Source of the DNA: Mesorhizobium prunaredense
GTDB taxonomy: Bacteria > Pseudomonadota > Alphaproteobacteria > Rhizobiales > Rhizobiaceae
Length of the DNA stretch: 64,000 bases
Reading direction: 5' to 3'
Assembly (NCBI RefSeq): GCF_900156895.1
Contig: NZ_FTPD01000045.1
Coordinates: forward strand, 1-64,000
The translations under genes were made by a program, and so were the position numbers. Below the pieces are notes generated by a model. It was not told the DNA's origin. It searched no databases and was given only the letters and a program-made list of their open reading frames with translations. Of the stretch, positions 54,690 to 62,283 are shown piece by piece; position 1 is the first letter of the stretch; each line of letters starts with the position of its first letter.

Positions 54690-56126
54690 ATGCTCCAGGA
54701 ACTGCCCTTTTCAGTCGACAGCGACGCTCGTTCAAATCATCGAGTTCGGCGCCTGGGCCAGCTGTCGGCTCGGCGCAAAGGTTGGCGCATTCTCCACATC
54801 GTGGTGTATGCGGGGATATCCTTGGCCGGCATGTTGGGTGCCTCGGCTGCAAACGCCAAAGAGTATGTGCTCGGCCCGCAGGACAAGCTCCGCGTCAAGG
54901 TCTACGAATGGCGTGCGTCACGCGACAAGATTTTTGGCTGGGATGCTCTCAACGACGAGTACACGGTCGGTCCCAATGGCTCCGTTTCGCTACCGCTGGT
55001 CGGCGAAATCAAGGCTGCCGGACTCACCACCGGTGAGATCGCAAACTCGATCGGCGACAGCCTCATGAAAAGTACCGGCCTTGCCCGAAAACCGAATACG
55101 GCGGTGGAAATTGTCCAGTTCCGACCGTTCTATGTTGTCGGCAAGGTGACGCAGTCGGGAGAATTCGCATACCGGCCTGGGCTGACCGTGTTGCAAGCAT
55201 TGAGCATCGCGGGCGGGTTGCGGACTCGAGAGGACAGGGACGCCAGGTTCGAGCGCGAAGTGATCCAGGGCGAAGGGGATGTGAGCCTGCTCAGACTGAA
55301 CGAGGCCAGTCTCCTCGCTCGCAAGGCACGACTCGAGGCAGAACTCTCGCATGCCAGCGACATTCAGTTTCCGGCCCAATTGACCTCCCGCATTCAAGAC
55401 GACGTCTTTGCCATGCTCTTGAAGCAGGAGCGCCTGATCTTCCAGGCGCGCAGCGAGGGATTGGACACTCAGGTCAGGGCGCTTCATGGTCTGCGCGAGT
55501 TCCTCCAGAAGGAACTTGCCTCGCTGGAAGCGCAACTCGTTTTCCTCGACAAGCAGATCGGCTCAATCCAGAAAGAGTTGACAGCGGTTTCGGCGCTGGT
55601 GGTCAAAGGTCTGGCGGCGGCGCCGCGGGAATTTTCTCTAGAGCGGGCCCTTGCCCAGGCGCAGAGCGAGAGGTTGTCGGCGGAAACCAGTCTGCTGCGT
55701 GGGCGTCAGGAAATCAGCAAAACTGACATATCAATTCTCGAGCTCCAGGATGGGCGCAAAAATGAGGTAACGATCGACCTGCGTCAAACGCAAGCTGAGC
55801 TCGATGCTCTCGAAAGCAAGACAGAGACGGCAAGGCGGCTATTGTACGAGTCCGCGGTATCTGCCCCGAGCCTTCTTGCCCGCCGAACTGATGCGGAGCT
55901 GGCTGCGCCGATCTACACGATTTTCCGGCCGTCGGCGGATGGTGCGACAGTGCAAATCCAAGCTAGCGAAACGAGTGCCGTCGAGCCCGGAGACACGATC
56001 AAGGTTGAAATACCACTGGCTGAGGATGAAACGGGCGCGCTGGACCTGACATCGACCGAGCGGCACGAGGCGCCGGGAATAGAACTCAAGGCAGAAACCG
56101 CCGGCGATACTGCAGGCATTCCGTAG
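54690..56126 (+). CDS. Polysaccharide export protein (ExoF/Wza-related)
   Basis: A 478-residue protein with a hydrophobic export segment (ILHIVVYAGISLAGMLGASA) and then the polysaccharide export domain YVLGPQDKLRVKVYEWRASR, followed by a SLBB-like region (FYVVGKVTQSGEFAYRPGLT) and a long coiled-coil (about residues 205-395). This matches ExoF of rhizobial EPS systems, the periplasmic/outer-membrane partner of the ExoP co-polymerase. Ribosome site GAGGTAAGAG. Confidence 0.88.
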   Translation: MLQELPFSVDSDARSNHRVRRLGQLSARRKGWRILHIVVYAGISLAGMLGASAANAKEYVLGPQDKLRVKVYEWRASRDKIFGWDALNDEYTVGPNGSVSLPLVGEIKAAGLTTGEIANSIGDSLMKSTGLARKPNTAVEIVQFRPFYVVGKVTQSGEFAYRPGLTVLQALSIAGGLRTREDRDARFEREVIQGEGDVSLLRLNEASLLARKARLEAELSHASDIQFPAQLTSRIQDDVFAMLLKQERLIFQARSEGLDTQVRALHGLREFLQKELASLEAQLVFLDKQIGSIQKELTAVSALVVKGLAAAPREFSLERALAQAQSERLSAETSLLRGRQEISKTDISILELQDGRKNEVTIDLRQTQAELDALESKTETARRLLYESAVSAPSLLARRTDAELAAPIYTIFRPSADGATVQIQASETSAVEPGDTIKVEIPLAEDETGALDLTSTERHEAPGIELKAETAGDTAGIP

Positions 56127-56164
56127 CCTTCCGTTCGGACTTTGCTAGCGGGATGAGGTAGAAG

Positions 56165-56680
56165 CGCGCGACTGATCGGCGGCGAGGAGAAGCCACAAAA
56201 GAGCCTTCAGCCACCTGAGCAGGAGGGAGAAGTTGTAGCCGGCGGCGGCCAAGGATGGCGTTGACGGCGTTGCCCTGCTTGCCGGCGAGCTAGTTGCGGC
56301 CCATCCGGTGCTCAGCCTTGATGTGGCCGATCACGCGCCCGATCGCGGAGCGCCGGCGCATCTGGCGCTTGATGGCTGGGGTGACACGGCGTTTCTGGCC
56401 GCCGGTGAAGACCCTGAACTTGTGGCCTCCGGTGCGTTGTGGCCGCGATAGCCGGCGTCGGCGAGAACGCGGCTGATCCGATGGGTCTTTTCCATATCAG
56501 AGATGATCGCTGCGAGCGTGTGGCCGTCATAGGGATCGCCGGGCAGCGCTTTTGCATGCAGGGCGAACTGGCCACCCTTTGAGCGCTTCAGTGTGGTGGC
56601 CACCGACACTTTCACACCGAACTCGTCATGCGCCCTACCCTTACCGATTCATTCCACCTCGTGCGCATGCAAGCTGTAGA
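56165..56680 (-). mobile_element. IS5-family transposase remnant, C-terminal half
   Basis: Minus-strand frames encode MKVSVATTLKRSKGGQFALH, DPYDGHTLAAIISDMEKTHR, ADAGYRGHNAPEAT, and, frameshifted, the ending HIKAEHRMGRN with NAILAAAGYNFSLLLRWLK. These are the back half of an IS5-type transposase. The front half lies at 57650-57960, on the far side of an FkbM gene. Confidence 0.8.
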
Positions 56681-56768
56681 TTTTGCGGCCGCGCTGGCGA
56701 CCCGCAAATAGGCTTGGCGCCCCGCCCGTTTGGCAACACGCGTGGGAATCCTCAAAGGCGTCAATCCA

Positions 56769-57566
56769 TCACAGTGTTGGCAGGCGAACAAGCGTCGTAA
56801 TCGGCCTCCGCCAAGCCATCTCGTGCGTTGCGGGCAATGGATTGTTCACAAAGTGCCATTCTATCGCGATCCTCTCGATTAATCTGGACAGTTCCATTGG
56901 AATGCGTTCGGTGATCTCCCGTTCGAGCACCTCGATGTCGATCTTCAGCAAGTCAATTCGACTGTGCTTTTTAATCACCCTCTCGAGCGCCTTGTTTGAA
57001 TCAACGCATTGAACCGTCATCTTGTCGGCGAGAGGCTGGCCGATGCCGCCATAGCGTCCGGATGGCTCCCACCCGAACTCAACGGTTCCGTTGGCATAGC
57101 CTACCGCCACTGGATTGATCTCGAAATGACCTTCAAACGCCTTCAAGTTCTTTTTCAGGCGCTCGACATTCTGTGGCAGAGGTTCGAAGCAGTAGACGAA
57201 ATTACCGGAGTTCCTGGTCAGGAAATAGATAGCAGATATGCCGACATTCGAGCCAAAGTCGACGATGACTTCCTTCTTCCTGCTGTCTCCATAATCTCCA
57301 CGGAAGAAGATCTCGTTAATTGTTATGATGTCGTCGGCATTGAACGCCGTAACCTTTGCCTTCCCGGTGGGTGTCGAGATCACGTATGACACCGGGTACT
57401 CACCTCCGCCCAAGGACAGGTAGCGACGGAGGAAATCAATTGGACGGTTGCATTGTCCGAGTATTTTGGCGACAGCCGAAATGTTCTGCGGGTTCATCAA
57501 GCCTTTGAAAATCGCGTGCGCCGACCGATGGTGACGCGCCTTTTGGGCCGTTTGGATTATCGTCAT
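56769..57566 (-). CDS. FkbM-family methyltransferase (low GC)
   Basis: About 265 residues. SAM-binding motif VIVDFGSNVGISAIYFLTRN and YCFEPLPQNVERLKKN, then LLKIDIEVLEREITERI, the family's KxDIE element. Start taken at ATG 57566 (MTIIQTAQKARHH). The gene is A/T-richer than its surroundings and is flanked by the two halves of an IS5-family transposase in the same orientation, so it was probably brought in from elsewhere. Likely methylates a sugar hydroxyl. Confidence 0.85.
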   Translation of the reverse strand: MTIIQTAQKARHHRSAHAIFKGLMNPQNISAVAKILGQCNRPIDFLRRYLSLGGGEYPVSYVISTPTGKAKVTAFNADDIITINEIFFRGDYGDSRKKEVIVDFGSNVGISAIYFLTRNSGNFVYCFEPLPQNVERLKKNLKAFEGHFEINPVAVGYANGTVEFGWEPSGRYGGIGQPLADKMTVQCVDSNKALERVIKKHSRIDLLKIDIEVLEREITERIPMELSRLIERIAIEWHFVNNPLPATHEMAWRRPITTLVRLPTL

Positions 57567-57649
57567 GCCATCATCCCCCTGTTGATGAGCTTGGGAAGCG
57601 CGCACGCCACGCCGCCAGTGGAGGAAACGGCGCAAGGAAAGTCAATTTA

Positions 57650-57960
57650 GCCATGCGAGGTATGGGCTAGAGGTCGAAGGGCAGTGCGTGGCGGAAGAAC
57701 TCCTCGCCGCACAAATACTGGAAGTAGGGTTTCCACCCAGCGCTCGCACAGCACCTCGTCCGACAGGTTGAAGGTGTACTTGAGGATCGCCAGCCCCGCC
57801 ATCAGCCGGGTCGGCAGCGGCGGCATGCCGGGACAGTCCGAATACAGCGCACCGAAACGCTCCTCCAGCACCGGCCACTCCATCGCCTGCGCCAGGCGCA
57901 CCAGCTCGTGCTTCATGTTGATGATCTGATCGAGCCTGGGCGGAAAAGATCCTGCTCTCC
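57650..57960 (-). mobile_element. IS5-family transposase remnant, N-terminal part
   Basis: Minus-strand frame encodes MKHELVRLAQAMEWPVLEER, DCPGMPPLPTRLMAGLAILK and NLSDEVLCERWVE, then breaks by frameshift near ALRPLAHTS. This is the front of an IS5-type transposase; its back part lies at 56165-56680. Confidence 0.8.
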
Positions 57961-58244
57961 CGTCTCGCGCTTCTCGCGTGGCCTGGACACTGCGTCCCCC
58001 TCGATTCGCCGCCGACCGAAGTGATCACGCTCCACAGCACAAGGGAATCGCAAAATCAAATTGCAGGAAAACAGTGCCCAAACACCGCAAATCATGCGAT
58101 TCCAAAGCCGACCTCTGCCCTAATCAGCATGCCAGATCAACGGTTTGCGGATAGTTCACGGCCGACCAGGTAACTTTCTTGACCAACACATGCACTATAT
58201 AGCTCAATCGTCATTGCGCTCTTTTGATAGGAAAAGAGACTTCG

Positions 58245-58985
58245 CTATGCAAGCAACTGAACTTTTGTAGGCCGCTGCCAGGGGAGTTTCGCTTGATTCG
58301 GTCGCGAGATTGCGAGATAGCCGTCGTAGGCGCTCAGGCAACCGTCTTCCGAGGACATCTCAATCGAGCAATCGCGCAAAAAGGCTTCGTCCTCTTCGAG
58401 CATCTCGGCCACATATTTGAGAGTGTGAAGAGCCGGAGATGCGATATCCCATCTGGTGGCCCCAACGATCTGGTTGCATGTGAGCCCAATGGGCTCCAAT
58501 TCCAGGGGGAGCAAGTCCTCGAGCCGTGTGATCGACTTGTCGGCGACGCGAGCGAGGATATCGGCCGGTCGGGCCTGCCCATCGACGTCGTTGAGCTTGG
58601 CGGTTTGATCGGCGTCGCCCATGAAAGGCGGCCCGATCGGCACCACGATCGGAGCCCGCAACAGCCAAAGCTTCGCCGGTTGCTGAGCCAATCGACTATG
58701 TGCTGAAGCGCTGGGACGGAGCTTCGGGACAATTTTGCCCGCTCGGTCCGCCTCTGCGATCGGCCGGCCTGCTGGCGTCGTTGCAGTCGTTCGTCGGCGG
58801 CAAGCCGTTGACGTCGCGCTCGATTTCGAACAGGGCGCCCATGCGTTTGACCACCTCGAACGCGATCGGGGAGATTGGTGCGGCATCCTTGCCGCGCTTG
58901 CCATTAGCAGCGATGACGTCGAGCACGAAGAACTTGCAACGTGCATGCGCCCAGCACACCGCCTGGGTCAACGGACCGGGGCCAC
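58245..58985 (-). mobile_element. IS66-family transposase remnant
   Basis: Minus-strand frames encode AVCWAHARCKFFVLDVIAAN, KRGKDAAPISPIAFEVVKRM and ALFEIERDVNG, then after a gap the element's C-terminal sequence QTAKLNDVDGQARPADILAR and EDLLPWNW. The left 200 bp (KYVAEMLEEDEAFLRDCSIE, EDGCLSAYDG) resemble a small protein often found beside rhizobial IS66 elements. All frames are broken. Confidence 0.75.
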
Positions 58986-59038
58986 GACGTGATCACTTCG
59001 ATCTGATGCTTCGTCGCAGGCAACTGCTAGTGCTTGCA

Positions 59039-60487
59039 CTAGGATTGGCAGCCGTCACCTACCTCAGCGAGCCGGCCGTCACCATGGGGATATGGAGCCC
59101 GAGTATCGCGGCTGTATTCAACAACCAGGATCCGGCTGACAAGAATGACGGCGAGAGGAATCAGGAAAACGATACCCGGGTCGGCGCTGCCGCTTGAAAG
59201 GGAGGCGGCCACTAGCGCCGATAAGGCGCAAGCGCGAACACTCGACGCGATCGCGTCGACCTCGGGATCGATGCGACCGTGGCAACCCCGCAGCCCCCGC
59301 ACCAGCATTGCCAACAGAACTGCCATCATCGCGGTGCCGAACAGCCCCAACTGGGAAAGCAGAGCGATCGGCCAACTCGAGGCGCGCGAGCTTCCCAACC
59401 CGACCCCCAGTCCACCTGTATCGAAGAAAGACTGCAGGCTCTTGTAGTTCCAGTAGCTGCGCTCCTGGCCGGAAGCTGATGTGAGTTTGTTGGCTACCGT
59501 GGTGTCGAAAAGTTGCAAGACCGGATCGAAGAAATGCGGATAGAACAGACCGGCCGCCATCGCGGAGAGGAGCAAGGGCGGCAGCAACGCGATAAGCAGT
59601 GCCTCCGCCGACCTCAGCCGACCTGAAGCGAGCGACTTCACGATAGAAAAGACAACAGGCACGCTTACGATTGCAAGACCGACATAGGCGGTCGACGATG
59701 TCGACAGCAGCAGGAGAACAAACAGGGCCGCTCCTAACCCCAATGCGAATTTGGATCCGGTCTTGCGCCAATAGGCGTAAGTGAACGCCAGCCCTGCCAG
59801 CGATCCCGCGCCGAATGTCGATGCCTCTGAAAACGCGCCCGCGATCCGCCAAAACCCGCCTGCGGTGACCTGCGTCAGCATGGCGTAGTTGGCGGTACGG
59901 ATCGGGGCAAGGATGTCGCCGGCACCAAGCACCTTGCCCAGCAAATCCAGGACGCCCATCAGCACGTGCAAGCTGAACCATAGGAAGAAGCCCCGCCTGA
60001 TATCCGCTAACGTGCCGCTGCGCTGAAGCAGCAGACAGACCGCCAGGAAGGTCAACCCGCCCAGAACAAAGTAACCCGCCTGAGAGATATTGCCTGACAC
60101 GGGCGCCAAGGCCGCTTCGTAGACGCCCCTGCCCGTGCGGGACGCGACGAAGGCGCTCGTCTGCCCTGCAAAGAGCCTCGGAAACAACAGCGCTCCGATG
60201 CAGACATAGATCATCAGCGCGCAGACGATCCATGCGGCACCTATACGAACGAAGACCGCTCCTATTTCCCTCCAGATTCCCCGTCGAGCCAGCGCGGCTA
60301 GTATCACGAGCATATCAAAGACGGTAAAGATAAGCGGCGATGAACCGCCAAGCGAGGTTATTGTCCCGATTGCCGTCGCACCAAAAGCCAGAGAGGCAAT
60401 CAGCGCAGTGATCATCGACCAGCGCATATAGACGACGAGGCCCAGGATTCCCGTGCAAATCAGTGCCCCAACGACGGAAACCTGCAT
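59039..60487 (-). CDS. Polysaccharide polymerase candidate (Wzy/ExoQ-like membrane protein)
   Basis: A 482-residue membrane protein with about ten to twelve hydrophobic segments and a larger periplasmic loop around residues 320-370 (LFDTTVANKLTSASGQERSY, FDTGGLGVGLGSSRASSWP). The topology and the loop motif GLGVGLGSSR match Wzy/O-antigen polymerase-like proteins, whose sequences are poorly conserved. With the flippase and ExoP-like gene it would complete a Wzx/Wzy system. Confidence 0.75.
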   Translation of the reverse strand: MQVSVVGALICTGILGLVVYMRWSMITALIASLAFGATAIGTITSLGGSSPLIFTVFDMLVILAALARRGIWREIGAVFVRIGAAWIVCALMIYVCIGALLFPRLFAGQTSAFVASRTGRGVYEAALAPVSGNISQAGYFVLGGLTFLAVCLLLQRSGTLADIRRGFFLWFSLHVLMGVLDLLGKVLGAGDILAPIRTANYAMLTQVTAGGFWRIAGAFSEASTFGAGSLAGLAFTYAYWRKTGSKFALGLGAALFVLLLLSTSSTAYVGLAIVSVPVVFSIVKSLASGRLRSAEALLIALLPPLLLSAMAAGLFYPHFFDPVLQLFDTTVANKLTSASGQERSYWNYKSLQSFFDTGGLGVGLGSSRASSWPIALLSQLGLFGTAMMAVLLAMLVRGLRGCHGRIDPEVDAIASSVRACALSALVAASLSSGSADPGIVFLIPLAVILVSRILVVEYSRDTRAPYPHGDGRLAEVGDGCQS

Positions 60488-60637
60488 TTCACACCCCGAC
60501 GATCAATGATCCAGACCCTGACTGCGCCGCCGGAACCGCTGAGCTGAATGGTTGGCTTCACAAAAACCAGCGACTCTGATTTCCTTGGGATAAGGTTGGT
60601 TTCTCGCAGCGTAGATTGACCCAGGGAGGAGGTCGCC

Positions 60638-60880
60638 GTGTTGCTTGCCATTGTCGGCGTTGCCGGTCTTGCCCTGGCAATAGGGCTTACGTTGCGCGCG
60701 CCGGCGCTGATAGTGGCGACCTTGGTGGTGATCGTCGGCAGCGTCGCTGTAGGCAGTTTTCTTCACCTGTCTGTTCCAAACACCATCCGCTCGACATTTT
60801 ATCTTGTTGTCGTCACCCAAATTGCCTACCTGGTCGGCCTTGCAATTGCAGTGCTGCGGCATCGCCCAAGACGACAATAG
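60638..60880 (+). CDS. Small membrane protein (80 aa)
   Basis: An 80-residue protein with two or three hydrophobic segments (MLLAIVGVAGLALAIGLTLR; FYLVVVTQIAYLVGLAIAVL) and a basic end HRPRRQ. The GTG start at 60638 has an excellent ribosome site (GGGAGGAGG). It resembles small proteins accompanying EPS genes (ExoX-like in size only); function unknown. The stop codon lies inside a short tandem repeat. Confidence 0.7.
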   Translation: MLLAIVGVAGLALAIGLTLRAPALIVATLVVIVGSVAVGSFLHLSVPNTIRSTFYLVVVTQIAYLVGLAIAVLRHRPRRQ

Positions 60881-60960
60881 AGCGGGCGACAATCGAGTGG
60901 GCGATAATCGCTTGAGGCCGTTTCTGCCGCGCCCCCTGACATAGCCCCCCCTGACATAGC
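60872..60960. repeat. Short tandem repeats between convergent genes
   Basis: Three imperfect 15-bp units (CGACAATAGAGCGGG, CGACAATCGAGTGGG, CGATAATCGCTTGAG) at 60872-60916, the first containing the small membrane gene's stop, and two units of CCCCCTGACATAGC at about 60932-60960. Confidence 0.6.
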
Positions 60961-60965
60961 CAAGG

Positions 60966-61832
60966 TCAGGAGGTCTGATCGAACTTCATCATGGCCGGTA
61001 TCGTCCGCATCAGGATCGAAAGATCGCAGCGCAGAGACCATGTCCGAACGTACTGCGTGTCCAGCAATACGCGATGAGAATACTCGGTCGTGTTTCTCCC
61101 GTTTATCTGCCAGAGGCCGGTCAGTCCTGGCCGCGTCTTCAAATATTCATGCGATGCGGCACCATAGCGTTGCAATTCGTCGGCAACGACAGGACGCGGG
61201 CCGACGCAACTCATGTCGCCCCGCAAGATGTTGAACAACTGCGGCAGCTCATCCAGGCTCGATTTGCGAAGCATCTTTCCGAAAAACAGGATACGCGGAT
61301 CGCAGCTCAGCTTCTGATTGGCCGCCCACTCCTGGGCGGCTTGTGGATTGCAACGCAGATGCTGTTCGAGCACTTCCTCGGCATTCGGCACCATGGTGCG
61401 GAACTTGTAGCAGTCGAAGGCCTTTCCATTGAACCCAATGCGCCGGTGAACGAACAGCACCGGACCGCCTGTGGACGCCTTGACCAGAAGCGGGATCAGA
61501 ACCAGGATCGGACCGGCCAGGATGAGCGCTGTCGAGGCTACCATCAGATCCAGCAGCCTCTTGGCCCAACCGCCGAGCGGCTGTCGGCTTTCGCTCCGCG
61601 CATCGTCGTCAATGCTTGCCGTGCGCATATCCGGCTCAAACGGAACGGCGCCATGGTCATGGCTTGCGTTGAGTTGAGGCGACGAGAGGTCTGGCGTATT
61701 CGATCTCGCGGCCGCGTCGCTTTCACCCCGAAGAAGCGAAGTCGCGGCGGGCTTGGCTCCGACCAACAGAGCCCAGCCTTCAACAGCCAGGTCTTCGCAC
61801 TGCCGCAGGTTGCTTTCGATCACGTTGGACAT
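60966..61832 (-). CDS. Undecaprenyl-phosphate sugar phosphotransferase (ExoY-like)
   Basis: Initiating enzyme that loads the first sugar phosphate onto undecaprenyl phosphate. About 288 residues with one membrane hairpin (LLDLMVASTALILAGPILVL) and the PHPT family motifs CYKFRTMVPNAEEVL, RKSSLDELPQLFNIL and RPGLTGLWQINGR. The N-terminal 90 residues are a poorly conserved tail. ATG 61832 is preferred; a TTG at 61898 is possible. Confidence 0.9.
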   Translation of the reverse strand: MSNVIESNLRQCEDLAVEGWALLVGAKPAATSLLRGESDAAARSNTPDLSSPQLNASHDHGAVPFEPDMRTASIDDDARSESRQPLGGWAKRLLDLMVASTALILAGPILVLIPLLVKASTGGPVLFVHRRIGFNGKAFDCYKFRTMVPNAEEVLEQHLRCNPQAAQEWAANQKLSCDPRILFFGKMLRKSSLDELPQLFNILRGDMSCVGPRPVVADELQRYGAASHEYLKTRPGLTGLWQINGRNTTEYSHRVLLDTQYVRTWSLRCDLSILMRTIPAMMKFDQTS

Positions 61833-61898
61833 CTTCCGCTTGCGCTCGATTTTCAACTTACCGTTTGCATCTTGTCGACGACGGATGATCTCCGGCAA

Positions 61899-62283
61899 GC
61901 AAGGAAAAGGTGGTAGATCGGGGGTGTTTGGCAGCGTGGCCTACCCCTTAGTTGCTAGGCCAGGTACGGACGAATGGCTGCTCCGTCCAAAGCCTGGCAC
62001 GGTATCGGAATCGATCGTTCGGCTCGCGACGCCCTGAAGGGAGGCGGATTCACTTTGACTGGCAAGTGTCGAATTGACGTAAGCGGTGTTTCGGGGGCGG
62101 TGTCGAGACTTGCCGCTGGGCTCTAAAGCGCGTCGCATTTGAACGGATTCAGGCGGCGCGCTTTAAGTTCTTGTTTGCTACATGTCGTCATCACAAAACC
62201 GCTGCGCACCCTCGGTTCAATCCCGAGGGCATGCTTTTGCGCGACATGCATTAAATCGACACCGCCGCGAGGAAGACAGGATG
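61899..62283. other. Intergenic region carrying repeat copy 3
   Basis: No gene. Between the ExoY-like and ExoP-like genes, with the dispersed repeat at 62124-62253. Confidence 0.5.
62124..62253. repeat. Dispersed palindromic repeat, copy 3
   Basis: Begins AAAGCGCGTCGCATTTGAAC, ends TTGCGCGACATGCATTA, 130 bp, closely matching copy 2 (22321-22446). It contains the first palindrome GCGCGTCGC...GGCGGCGCGC, the CCCTCGG/CCGAGGG hairpin and the final ATGTCG...CGACAT repeat. Confidence 0.8.
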
